NCBI GenBank assembly: GCA_004352715.1 | Contig: SCFE01000062.1 | Coordinates: forward strand, 376,374-440,373 | DNA: 64,000 nt | Direction of reading: 5' to 3' | Origin: Hofstenia miamia | Lineage: Eukaryota; Xenacoelomorpha; Acoela | In this document: positions 26,601 through 35,330 of the stretch, piece by piece | How positions within the stretch are numbered: the first letter of the stretch is position 1 | Layout: each line of letters opens with the position of its first letter | The notes under the pieces: generated by a model | The model's database searches: none | What the model was told of the DNA's origin: nothing | What the model saw: the letters and a program-made list of their open reading frames with translations, nothing else | Position numbers and translations under genes: made by a program

Positions 26601-28925
26601 CGCCTTCGGTTGATAAAAATATTTAAAATTACCTCATTTACAATATCATCAGCTATTGTTCCTTCGTAAAAAGTTCCCATTGAAGCCAACGACGAAAGCG
26701 TCTCACTTAGTGCAACATTCTTCATGATTGTACCACTCTAAAACAATCATTTCAAATTTCACAGCAAATTACACAGCATTGGAATTCAAAAGCATTGGTA
26801 ATAATTTCAAAAAAATTAATATCAATAGCTTATTCAGTATGGCCACATAGTATCCCAAAATAAAACGTTTTATGAACGTAAATTTAGTTCATTGGCTTTC
26901 AAAACTTATTTTTTTTGCAAATATCAAGATCTTTTAAATAATATTCTTACCTACGTACACTAAAATTCAATGCATTTCTTACGAACATAGTCAAATTTCG
27001 ATATTTCACATTAATTAAAAAATCGTTGAAATTGCGGAGAACATCAATTTTAAATTTTTCTGGAGCAATTTTACTACTGCGGCTGGATTCCTCTTAGTAT
27101 TCAATAAAAACATGTGTTGAGAAAATGTATACAAGCAATAAAAATACACCAAATCAATATGCTGAGTGAAGCATTAAAATTCATGAATAAAATACGCTGA
27201 GTAATTTATAATCACCATATTAACAAATTGTTGCGCCAATGCCATTGGACATAAATCAATTTTGTATTACTAGTGCAAATATACATGAATTTTGAAAAAT
27301 AATTTACCTTCACCAATGTATTGTTGACAGTAAACATTGATTTAAAAGCAGGTGACAACGTATTCTGATCGGCATATTTTCCAAGCGCGCGTTCTGAAAT
27401 ACAACTAAGCGTAACAGTAAAAAAATGCTATACCCAAATCTTCTGTAACCTTAAAACCAGAAGATGCCAATTGTGAAGCTGAGTCCAAAAGAGTAGCAAA
27501 CATATTTCTAAAAACACCACAAAATAATAAATAACATGAATTGTAAAGACAACTTTTACACGTAAATGTCAATATTGTACTGCAAATGATTGTAAAATAT
27601 TATAGAAACATACCTTCCATATAATGCGTGTGCTTTTTGCAAACCGCTAATTTCTCCGGGAATTAATATTGACTCCTAAATGAAATTAAAAAATAATTGC
27701 TTAAAGAATTATATGTATCAATACTAAATAATTAAACAAAACGAAAAAACAGGCCATTTTATAGGAATAACCAAAATTCAATTTCTTAACATCTACATTT
27801 TAGGAGTTTGCAAAATAGTGAAATTAAACTAAACGTACAGCTTGGTAACATTATTTCAAAAAGGAACGATATGTAAAATTTGACATATTTGTTGCAAAAG
27901 TGGCATTATGAAAATGTTTGTTTTCAAAAAAAGAATGAATATCAACTTTTTTAGGCATTTTCATATAATCAAGGTTCATATTCAACAATAAAGAGGCAAG
28001 AACGAAGCACATTCCTACACCTGAAATTCAACATCGTTGAATAAATTTTCAAGACACTGAAGGTTAATATTACCTGACTTACTATACATTTAAACAAATT
28101 CATACTATATATGAAGCTAATGTACCGGTATATTAGGACGAATGGAGAAGAATTTAGACACAGAGCACTATATGTAGAAATAATCAATAAAATTCAAATT
28201 ATTAGATAAAAATTGAAAAAGCATAGTTCCCCTAAAATAAATATTCGAAAATTGATAAGTAGCGGATTCAAAAAATTACCTTTGAATTATGTTCCGATGG
28301 TGAACGGGGCATGAAATTAAAAACTATATTCGCTTGGCCTTGCTTAACTAGCATGTAACCACCACCGCCGAGTCCAGATCGATGTGGGTGTACAACACCA
28401 AGACATAGTGCAGTAGCAATCGCTGCATCAACAACAGAACCAGCACTTTTAAGTTGCTCAATGCCAATCAAAGAGCATTGACTATTATCGCTAGTAACAA
28501 TGCCATGGGGAGGCAGCTAAATTTAAAATAAAATTTTCAGTAATCACAAAGATTTTTACGGCACCATAATCAATTAAAAGCACCATAATTAAAATAAGTA
28601 AAAAAAGGTTGATAGGAACTCAACGAATTTCCTACATTCACACCATATATAGAAAACAAAGACGCTAAATTAAAAAAAGACTGCAAATACTTACTGCGAC
28701 CTCACCAAGAAGAATATCAATGAGCAAAGCCAAAGTAACAACTGCCATTATAACACCTGAACCAGCCACCAAAGCAACCTTTCCATTACGATCCAAAAAA
28801 CTGTTAGATTTAAGTCGTAGAGGATCAGTTTTCAATTCATACGTGGATGATAACGGTAAATTCTCATTTTTATTAGAATTCACTACTTTTTCAGCATAGG
28901 GATCGCTGTTATCTGCCATTGACAT
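12876..28925 (-). CDS. Gamma-glutamyltransferase family protein (GGT7-like), 12 exons, 573 aa
   Basis: Minus-strand exons: 28695-28925, 28280-28516, 27614-27675, 27434-27507, 27308-27393, 26633-26737, 17234-17309, 16991-17192, 15537-15722, 15414-15480, 15090-15339, 12876-13021. All joins are GT-AG, phases agree throughout, and the total is 1,722 nt, the usual family length. Residues 1-49 are cytosolic, about 50-73 form a type II signal anchor, and the rest would be extracellular or lumenal. Family blocks are GSVVDAAIATALCLGVV (104-119), SGLGGGGYM (124-132), IPGEISG (161-167), NDLVNYE, PSGGP, and AGTSGSS holding the putative nucleophile Thr401. GGTs self-cleave before this Thr and transfer or hydrolyse gamma-glutamyl groups such as those of glutathione. 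The Ser-Ser substrate pair of active GGTs aligns with Asn456-Tyr457, and the acidic residues after the GIxxNN block are missing, as in GGT7-type homologues, so activity is doubtful. TTTTAG abuts the ATG. Confidence 0.9.
13022..15089 (-). other. Last intron of the GGT-like gene
   Basis: A 2.07 kb intron between the penultimate exon (donor CAAG|GTAGAG) and the terminal exon (acceptor AATTTAG). It is AT-rich with no recognised gene or mobile element. Confidence 0.6.
15723..16990 (-). other. GGT-like gene intron, no features seen
   Basis: A 1.27 kb intron between the exon ending at 16991 and the exon beginning at 15722. Donor and acceptor are canonical. No repeat element or coding frame with protein-family similarity was recognised inside. 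Confidence 0.6.
17770..18170 (-). pseudogene. Decayed LINE reverse-transcriptase fragment
   Basis: Minus-strand translation shows non-LTR RT landmarks split between frames. KKSDITPLYKNG and SYRLISITHPFSKLFEN match the usual IPIYKKG and NYRPISLLPxFSKxFE blocks. GFRTKHGTSDVFISITEKI matches the GFRxxHSTxxAxxxLTEK block. Stops and frameshifts interrupt it, so it is a dead fragment of an APE-type LINE (CR1/Jockey-like). It lies inside the GGT-like gene's large intron on the same strand. Confidence 0.65.
18518..18606. repeat. AAT/TTA microsatellites
   Basis: Short (AAT)n at about 18518-18540 and (TTA)n at about 18580-18604, separated by unique AT-rich sequence. Such TAA-type tracts are the apparent landing sites of the R4-like LINE in this genome, but no LINE sits here. 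Confidence 0.6.
18747..18937. repeat. 95-bp duplication around a single N
   Basis: 18747-18841 recurs at 18843-18937 with one visible base difference; an N at 18842 joins the copies. As with the 1.6 kb duplication at 9661-12891, this looks like an unmerged contig overlap or allelic join. Confidence 0.85.
20092..20224. repeat. Imperfect inverted repeat with about 30-bp arms
   Basis: The left arm (AAGTCGATCCGAGCATTATT then GCACAATC) is complementary, with a few mismatches, to the right arm (GATTGTGC then AATAATGCTCAGATCGACTT). The loop is about 70 bp. A related sequence, AATAATGTTTGGATTGGCTTCAAG, occurs at about 19834-19856, so the unit is repeated nearby. It could be a small foldback/MITE relic; no function is implied. 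Confidence 0.55.
20458..20545. repeat. Three short direct repeats of a TTTAGCGC..TATAATAG unit
   Basis: Units at about 20458, 20488 and 20521 share the pattern TTAGCGC(C/T)nTTATAATAG followed by (T/A)(C/T)CA, spaced about 31 bp apart. They lie about 80-165 bp upstream of the TAA microsatellite that hosts the LINE. Confidence 0.5.
20625..20678 (+). repeat. (TAA)n microsatellite at the 5' junction of an R4-like LINE
   Basis: About 54 bases of uninterrupted AAT/TAA repeat end exactly where a 5'-truncated R4-like LINE begins. The LINE copies in this intron end in another AAT tract at 23842-23857, so the insertion sits in a TAA microsatellite. That is the known target preference of Dong-type elements of the R4 clade. 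Confidence 0.85.
20679..21879 (+). mobile_element. 5'-truncated R4/Dong-like LINE copy lacking the RT active-site box
   Basis: The copy starts inside the RT domain (matching 45268 of the fuller copy) and runs into an assembly gap. The frame 20755-21480 encodes the RT palm and thumb: GIFHGDSLAPLLFVVSL, then GLEFGLGKCATVTMTRGK, then GYKYLGV and YSAGIVRWNKNELRELDRE. Compared with 45343-45999 it lacks about 26 residues that include the YMDD catalytic box: KNGR is followed directly by VETLENA. It is therefore an inactive copy. Frame breaks follow after 21480. Confidence 0.85.
21880..22879. other. Assembly gap, 1,000 N
   Basis: A run of exactly 1,000 N inside the LINE region. The right flank restarts at a LINE position (CACTAGGGCTAAAGGAATAT) already present on the left at 21414. 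The two sides therefore belong to different, diverged copies, and the gap hides an unknown junction between them. Confidence 0.95.
22880..23858 (+). mobile_element. 3' half of an R4/Dong-like LINE: zinc knuckle, restriction-like endonuclease, TAA tail
   Basis: Frames 22945-23304 and 23480-23710 encode the C-terminal half of the ORF. First comes a basic region, then a CCHC knuckle CRLCEKEAETVDHPIAGC (C-x2-C-x8-H-x4-C). Next is the restriction-like endonuclease with RPDIVVVDK followed about ten residues later by IDIAVPKD, the PD-x(12-14)-D arrangement. RT-knuckle-endonuclease order is characteristic of the R2/R4/NeSL/CRE group. In active relatives this nuclease nicks the target for target-primed reverse transcription. 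A frame break near 23300 and stops in the endonuclease region make this copy defective. The 3' UTR ends in AGCTGTGAGAAG and an AAT tract. Confidence 0.85.
23951..26146 (-). mobile_element. Apparently intact piggyBac-family DNA transposon
   Basis: A 2.19 kb element bounded by TTAA on both sides (23951-23954 and 26143-26146), the signature target-site duplication of piggyBac transposons. The termini are imperfect inverted repeats: CACGCGCACATCC at the left, CTCACGCATATCC read inward from the right. A longer subterminal inverted repeat, CATCCACGTCGGTGCCT, is found at 23963-23979 and complemented at about 26093-26109. It contains one uninterrupted transposase gene. It lies in the sixth intron of the GGT-like gene, on the same strand. 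Confidence 0.92.
24190..25914 (-). CDS. piggyBac transposase, 574 aa, uninterrupted
   Basis: The protein has an acidic N-terminus (1-50), the DDE_Tnp_1_7 core (about 95-465) and a C-terminal cysteine-rich domain (535-571). The three catalytic Asp of piggyBac transposases are visible: D239 in VDEQILSFRG, D318 in CDRFFGDY and D424 in PGVDMLSW. The C-terminal cysteines (CHIC, CNLCG, CGEH, CESC) form the RING/PHD-like zinc domain that binds the element ends. Length is typical of the family (about 550-600 aa). There are no stops or frameshifts, and the flanking TTAA and inverted repeats are preserved, so the element may be young and competent. The first in-frame Met at 25914 gives a plausible start. 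The enzyme cuts and pastes the element with seamless excision at TTAA. Confidence 0.93.
   Translation of the reverse strand: MYNCQSSLHTFTTDLSDSDSNEYWSGADDVSEDDLVEYQSGEESDVEDIDVEAAVITAPDGTQWFIDAPNLGQPPRQNIRNLRNRPAGPKSIAAQNANTILETWSLFLTPNILDIVYLHTLNASVIYKQTHPDTCYSNINFDREDLLAYIGLRYKIGKDRNQRIPCNMLWDKQLGDTLCKATMSRNKFQFIHSVLRFDDYETRLQRRQNDRFAAVREVHTLFSNNCTLHWTPRTHATVDEQILSFRGNCPIKIYDASKPDRYGIKMYLICDSDNQYVFCIDPYVRGQAPEPQYYSGTNVLKRLVASADLPQGCGVVCDRFFGDYLLVDWCLQRNLSVLCTLRNDKRCVPASMRRQHLEGNPERYSRTLYRPNCTLSAYIPPRHAERNFKSVLTLSSEHLDAAIDGDTGKPLSIITYNKCKPGVDMLSWCTKQYDVKKCTRRWTKRVFDQILNIAAYNAWIVFRHNRPNVFPGVRQGGRKLFLESLAKELVTSTLRTRALTGQRLPLEVKNCLALYGHPVPRPPPAPHPNNLRQVCHICPPARRRRSKQLCNLCGLSVCGEHSEVQRQCESCLNE
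26738..27307 (-). other. GGT-like gene intron 5
   Basis: A 570-nt AT-rich intron with a canonical donor (GTAAAT) and acceptor (TGTTTTAG). Nothing else was recognised in it. Confidence 0.6.
27676..28279 (-). other. GGT-like gene intron 2
   Basis: A 604-nt intron with donor GTAATT and acceptor ATTTAG. It holds no recognised gene or repeat. Confidence 0.6.
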
Positions 28926-30477
28926 CTAAAATATAAGCAAACATTCATATGACTGAAAGTAATACTATATTTATATAGAAATAGTAAAATACATTAATTG
29001 ACGTATCATAATTTTGTATTGAATGAGGTTAGGCTATAGTTAGACTACGTGATTGATCACATGTGATTGCACGCATACCGTTGTTGTTAGACTATGAAAT
29101 TATAATCGCTCTTGCTACCAATCACACAGTCTAACCGAAGCTTTAATTGCAAAATATTTCAACAAATTTAACAAAGCGTGTTTACATTTGAAGCAATAAA
29201 TTGGATTGAATTCTCAATAAGATTTGAAGATGATCATAATGAATGCAATTAATCTCGCAAGAACATTAATAGCAAAACTATATTTTAAATTTTTTTGCAA
29301 ATTTTATAAATCTACATTTATTTCTCAATGACAGCAACTGATTTATTCACAGATATGTGTTATAGGTAGATGCATATTCTCACTAAAAGATTAAAAATCT
29401 TTTAACTACTGATAGGCAAAAATTAGCCTCAATAGAACACTAAAAAATTGCATTGAGAAAATTCTTGTTTATACAAGAGATACATTCTTGCATACCGCGA
29501 CTGCTTGTCAAATGGTAAATTTCTTTCTACATGTATATTTCAAGTGCATACGTTATGGAACATTATAGCTGCTTAACCTAAAGAAATGTATGTTCATACC
29601 ATGCTCATTAATTTGTTATAATACGATTATAACAACAAAAGGATGTTATTTTAGAATCAACAGCAAGTCAATGTTCAATTAAACAAGCGTAATCAATTTC
29701 ATCAATTACAATGCTAGAAAATGAATCAATAAATTACAACTATTTGAAACTATGCTTTATGGCGTCTTTGAGATGAGACCTAACTATGTTATGCAAATTC
29801 AGGTAACCTTTAATGTTAAAAAACAATATTTTTCAATAATGATTGCACTAGTCTTAGATTTAAGGTATTGTTTACAGCATTTGTAATTTTCAACCGCTTA
29901 TTTGAAAACCTAGAGAAGGTAAGAGAGGCGGTGGTTGTATTTATCAAAAACAGTTTTTATGAGATTATTGAGTCAAAATATTTGTCAGAAATCTTATTTT
30001 GTAGGTTTTTATTATCAAATAGCTTCTGTTTTAACTTAGTATTCTTATATAATCCTCATAACTATGATAAAAGATCATTTATACACGTTTGACAATTTTT
30101 GGAAATATTAATAATATAAGTAATCAATGCATAAAAAGTGTGACATAAACATTAATACATTAACTCCTACATTAGTTACTCCTTCATATTTGCAATGATT
30201 TGCAGCAAATACTTTTAATTTGAAATTACCAGACTCAATTATATGGAGGTTCATGTCTAAACCCCATCATAACCAATATATAATGACATTAAAAATTTGC
30301 CTTCAAACTATAGACAAATATGATTATTAATTACCTTTATTCAGCATGATTTTTTTAAGATGTATATATAATAGTTTTCAAATACATAACTAAATATAAA
30401 TTAATTAATGGAAATAAATTTGTATTTAGACCTAACCATTGTAAAACATTAGACAAAATCATGAACTCCTAATACTG
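28926..30477. other. Region upstream of the GGT-like gene
   Basis: AT-rich sequence upstream of the ATG that should contain the promoter and any 5' UTR exon. No core promoter motif can be supported. Apart from a small inverted repeat (29039-29135) nothing was recognised. Confidence 0.4.
29039..29135. repeat. Short inverted-repeat element, about 97 bp
   Basis: GTTAGACTACGTGATTG at the left end is matched by CAATCACACAGTCTAAC at the right end, i.e. 17-bp inverted repeats with two mismatches. GTTAGACTATGAAATTA recurs internally. It is probably a miniature foldback or MITE relic just upstream of the GGT-like gene. Confidence 0.5.
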
Positions 30478-30790
30478 AAACTGTGCAAATATGGTCTTAG
30501 ACGTCAGATGTGTAATATTATTGAAAACTCCTTAAGCGATCGTTGACAACTTTTAAACTTAAAAAGGTGTCATGTGGTATACTACAAGGCTTCATTTTAA
30601 AACCGTTGTTGCTCCTTATGTCGTCCATTAATAATTTACCAAATTGAATGTTATTAGATTTACAGCTCACGTTATTGCTAGTAATCAGATGTCTGACAAT
30701 ATCAATCCATGCTAAATCAAAACATTCGGTATTATATGGCATTTCAAATGATGAAATGCCTCCTCATTTAAATGCCATAGAAACCCAATA
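30478..30790 (+). pseudogene. LINE reverse-transcriptase fragment
   Basis: In the plus frame through 30556, KVSCGILQGFILKPLLLLM corresponds to the conserved VxxGVPQGSxLGPLLFLxY block of non-LTR RTs, followed by INNLPN. Upstream, SLSDR lines up with the usual YLSxRxQxV segment. Stops interrupt it and the FADD box is not recognisable. It is a dead fragment of an APE-type LINE, possibly from the same family as the relic at 17770-18170, because it carries the next part of the domain. Confidence 0.6.
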
Positions 30791-32400
30791 GCAACAATCA
30801 TACAACAATATAATCAAATACTCTAAGGTAACATTTATTATTAAAGCGACTTTTTTCACCGAAAAAATTTGAAATTTGACCCAAAATTTTTTGACTTTTT
30901 AGTTAAAAACGTAATTATTTACATAAAAAATTGACCTAAAGATTTTTTTAGCTTTTGTAAAATTCGTGTATTCTATACTAAACAATCAACTAGGTAGTAA
31001 GCAGCACCAATATAGAAATTCACATTATCCTTAGAATTTCTATTGTCTTAAGCATGCTTTTTTAAAATTGAGAAGAAACTTTCCATGGAAGGAGAGCACT
31101 TGCTATTTTCAGCAATCTATAATCTGTAAGATTTATTGAACTAATTGCACCGATTATTCATTAAGACATGTAATATATACAGTGTTGGGAAAAAATAAAA
31201 AAAATCGGATTTTTTATTTAAATCGGATTTTTTCATCTAAATTTCAACTTTACCAGAAAATCTTCCAAGGTAGTAAATATTAGAAATCTTTTTGAGACTA
31301 TTTTTGAAATATAATAAATTAATCAATTTTAAATAAACAGTAGATAAAAAACATGCAAAACAATAAATTCAGAGCTTGCCAATTCATTCCAATATCAGGG
31401 AAATGATCTCAAAGCATTTAGAATACACTCCTCGTATCTCTTTTATTGTACTGGATTTAAATCAATAATTGAACTAATAATGTGCTTTGATTTAAATCTG
31501 ATTCAAATCGCGTGATTTAATTCACCCAACAGTGAATATATAGTTTACAATTTTCGATGAATCATGCAAAATTGAGGTTGATTCAGACTCAAAGTATTTT
31601 ATAAGTCCAATTAATTTAATTGTAATTTCTGGCTAGCACTAACTTTTGCATTATTGCCTCATTGATAGCAGTTTTTGGTCTCTCAACAATACAATGACAC
31701 TCTTAGTAATGTAATTTTTATAAACATTGGGAAAATATTGAAATAGTAATTGAATGCTTGCGCTGACTTATCTCTATTTTAATAGCTAAAAATTATGAAG
31801 TGATATTTTCCCATGTTTTTGCAACCAAGAAATTTATATTTTCAAAAGCTAAACGTTATAGGTATATAAGTAGAGGCTTCCTCTCTTGTATACTTTTGGT
31901 TACACTTTAAGTGCAAAACGATTAATTTTGTCAGATGCTCTTCTATTAAAAATGTCGTTAAGTTTTGCATTACATGATCTTAAACAGCTTTTTATGAAAA
32001 TCATTCATAAATTGTTTCTGATCAAAAAAATTTGACCTAAAAATTGGAAATATTTTTACAAAATTCCTAATGTTGTAAATTTTTGAATTTATTTTGACCT
32101 TAAAATTTTTAAAATATTTATGCATCTACATCAAAACAATAAAATTTCTAATTATTTAGAACAAATTGACATTTATTTCAAATTTGACTTTTTTTACTTT
32201 TGTTCGCCCTAAATTATTGGTAAACACTACCGAATAAGTAAAAATTAATAGCAATTTTGAAGTATTCATGAGATTCTGACTGCGGGAATTATTTACCAAT
32301 GCGGAGAAATCCTATTTCTAATTACCTTAAAAGTGGCAAGCGACCAATAAATGGCATTCCTAAGAAGCCATTATTAGAAATTAGAAATTTGGTGTAAAAC
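30791..32400. other. AT-rich sequence with TTTGACCTAAAAATTT-like simple repeats
   Basis: No gene was recognised. Variants of TTGACC(C/T)AAAATTTTT recur at about 30876, 30921, 32032 and 32095 in poly(A/T)-rich context, and AAATCGGATTTTT is repeated at 31203-31235. This looks like low-complexity intergenic DNA. Confidence 0.4.
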
Positions 32401-32413
32401 AATAAAAAAAGCA

Positions 32414-32493
32414 GTTACTGCCAGTGACCGGCTCGCGCTGGAGATGGACCAGATACGTGAAGTGTTTCACCGTTTGAGTGAGCCAATTCGATA
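32414..32493 (+). pseudogene. Possible C-terminal tail of a Ty3/gypsy pol ORF
   Basis: An open stretch ending in TAA about 20 nt before the LTR reads KAVTASDRLALEMDQIREVF and on to HRLSEPIR. Its position directly upstream of an LTR suggests the end of a pol polyprotein. It is too short to assign by sequence, so this is inference from position and codon-like composition. Confidence 0.3.
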
Positions 32494-32513
32494 ATCAAAT
32501 GAACGACTCATAG

Positions 32514-32694
32514 TGTAACATCGCTGGTAGTTGTTGCTATTTATCAGCCAGACCTCGCGCTTTTCTTGTTAGTGACTGGTATTTGTAAATATTGTAAATA
32601 ACTTGTATATATAGAGCAATGCATTTTGTAAATAGAAATAGTTTGAACTGTATTCTCTTTGTGTTCACTAGAATCACACCCCAGTGATTCTACA
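32514..32694 (+). mobile_element. LTR of a Ty3/gypsy-type retrotransposon
   Basis: A 181-bp segment starts TGTAACATCG and ends GTGATTCTACA, with the TG...CA ends and TGTA/TACA inverted termini of an LTR. It is immediately followed by a primer-binding-site-like sequence (32695-32712). No second LTR was found, and the internal region is cut off by a LINE from about 32760 onward. Confidence 0.65.
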
Positions 32695-32712
32695 TGGCGA
32701 CCGTGACAGGAC
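32695..32712 (+). promoter_or_regulatory. Primer-binding site of the LTR element
   Basis: TGGCGACCGTGACAGGAC directly follows the LTR. TGGCGACCGTGAC is a common PBS of metazoan Ty3/gypsy elements, where a host tRNA 3' end primes minus-strand synthesis. Its presence marks 32514-32694 as a 5' LTR. Confidence 0.65.
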
Positions 32713-32759
32713 CCTGATGTGATGCAGAACATTCCAATGCCTCTCTGCAAGATTAACCC

Positions 32760-35330
32760 TATGGATTACAAATGCAGAAGTTATTGTCGAAATCTCATTT
32801 GCTCAAAAACGTTAGGTACTCAGTGTTCATGTCTAGAGAACTATCCGATGTTGACGTTGCTATTAAACGAGCTCTCTTGAAGAAACGCTTTGAACTGTTA
32901 TCCACAAATAAAGCAACCAAAGAGCAAATCAAGATCAAGAATTTGAAACTATTTGTAAAGGGCGACGAGGTCAAATGCAATTGACTACATGGACTAACAT
33001 TGCTGACACTAAATATCAGATCGTTGAAAAAGCCAAACGCCATACATCATCAAACGGCTGACCTTTTTAATGGTAATGTTGACATATGCTGCGGGACGGA
33101 GACCTGGCTAAAGCCTAAATTGATGACTCATGTATCAGAATTCCTGGTTACAACATCGTTAGACATGATAGTACCCACTTAATTCCAAGAAATCTAGTGG
33201 CGGAGGTGTTTGTATGTATATCCGTGAAGACATTCCTCGAAGAGGTTGAAAACCTACGAACTGGCAGCCACTGGATATTCTTTGGATCGAACTTATATCT
33301 ATCAAATTCGTTATAGCAGGTGTGTATTATCTGCCTGATCCTGAATACAAAGACGGGCTATCAGAACACATCAATGACTACATCGAATCTTTGGTCACGG
33401 AAGATCCCAATAGAAGCATAGTTGTTTGCGGTGACGTTAATTGCTTTAAGCTTGATAAAATTCTTATCCCCTCTGCTCTAATCTAGCTAAATACACACGA
33501 TGAAATAAATGTCTAGATGTAGTCTGTGCGAACAACCGTGATTACTTCGATGAAGTAAGTACTTTCCAATCAACCGCTATCTCAGACCACCTTGGCATCA
33601 AATGTACAAAATTAGGAACCGAGGGAAAACTCTGAAGGTTTCCTTCAAGGATCAGAGAATTAATTCAAACAGTTGTTTTCTCAGAAATAAACTTCGAGTG
33701 CAACTTAGCGCAAGATAATGTGGACTTATGTGCGCAGGACCTGACGAGAATTTTGCAGCAGTTGTACAGGTTTTAATGTCCCTTGAGATCAGAAACCATG
33801 TCTAACAAGGACCTCCCTTCATGACACCCGTTATCAAATTATTTCATAATAGAGGCAAGTAATTCAGAGCAAAGTGTGTGGTCTCTCAAATTCGCAATTT
33901 AATTGCCAATAATGTCTCCAAAGAATCACGAAAAGGCTCAAAATTCTGGTGGAATGAGGCTTAATACCTGATGGGGAATCGAAGAATAAGCAACCATATA
34001 CCGCTTGTGACATTGATTGCAACGTCCTGATCTCTCATTACAATCGGATATCAACTACAGATAAATTTCAGCCCCAATATCTCTTGATACATCGAAAAAA
34101 AAAGCCTCCGGTGCTCTCAGTTTTCCAAGTCGAATCAAATGGACTACCTGTGGGCCCAATGGTTTGTCATACTGGATATCTAAGGAGAATTCTCACATTT
34201 TCGCAGAACCTATCCAACATATATTCAATCTCCCGCTACAAACCAGCAAATTTCCAGAAAGTTAGAAGCTATCAATTAATACCCATTTCCAAGGTCACCG
34301 AGCCCACTTCCCCAAACGACTATCGTCCTGTTGAAATTACTAATATCTCGGCTTGATGTTTCGAAAAATTTGTTATTGACGTGTTTATGAGCGATGCCTA
34401 TGAATGTTTTACAAACCGATGGGATCAACCACTTGCGCAGGTATCAAAATTCTGAATGACATTTATTCGTACCCTGGTCAGTATCCCTATGTACATTTAG
34501 TGGTATTAGATATGATGAACACCATTTCACACTCTAGTATCACTATGGGATTATCACAAATTGGATTATCACAAATTGAAGGCATCAACTGCGTTACCAA
34601 TTTCCTTTCTCATCGTCGGCACTGTAAGAGACATCAGACTACCTTAAAACTAACCAGGGTGTTCCTCGGGGCAGCATTGAGGCCTGAAATACTATTGTGT
34701 GGCAACAAATTCAGTGTCAGCTACAGATAAAGACTTTGGAATTACAACATTCGCCGATGACAACAACCCTGTGATTCCTGGTAAAACGGATTGCCCCAAT
34801 GAACCTGCTTCGATTATTGCAAATTTGAAAGCGCAATTTGCCCTGTGCAATCTTAAAGTGAATGCTACAAAATCAAAAGAAGTGGTTGTGTGTCACCACG
34901 CAGCACGTGGTGATATTCCCTTCATTACAGATATTGAAAGATTTGAAGAGGTGTCAATCAATCTTCGACGATAGGCTAACATTCGAGAGACATGTCAATA
35001 GAATTGTGAAACGTGCTAACACAGATTTGTATATGCTAATGCGCTTACGCCGAATTAACTATCCAACGTCAGAATTACGAATAATGCCTTTGTAAAATCA
35101 AAGATTATGAATGGAATAAGCGTCTGGGGAGGTGCCACTAAAATTTCACTGAACAAAATTGATGACTTCTAGCGAAAAGCAGTCAGGCAGAGTTTCATAC
35201 AAGATTTTAGGCCTATTGCCGACAAGATACGAGAAGCGGACCAAAAACAATACAAAAAGATCACTAATTCCAATCGCCACCTTCTATCGATATACATACC
35301 CGATCGCACACTGCAGATAGACTTCGCAAT
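32760..35330 (+). pseudogene. Decayed APE-type LINE with endonuclease and RT
   Basis: Plus-strand frames 32772-32984, 33000-33182 and about 33315-33460 give a short upstream region and then an AP-endonuclease domain: LTLNIRSLKKPNAI, ICCGTETWLKPKL, VVCGDVNCF, TAISDHLGIKC. Frames 34084-34356, 34404-34730, 34699-34974 and 34862-35095 give RT pieces: NDYRPVEITNISA, TTFADDNNPVIPGKTD with the DD active site, and FERHVNRIVKRANTDLYMLM. This EN-RT order is that of Jockey/CR1/I-type LINEs. Multiple frameshifts and stops show it is dead. It has cut off the internal region of the LTR element to its left. Confidence 0.85.
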
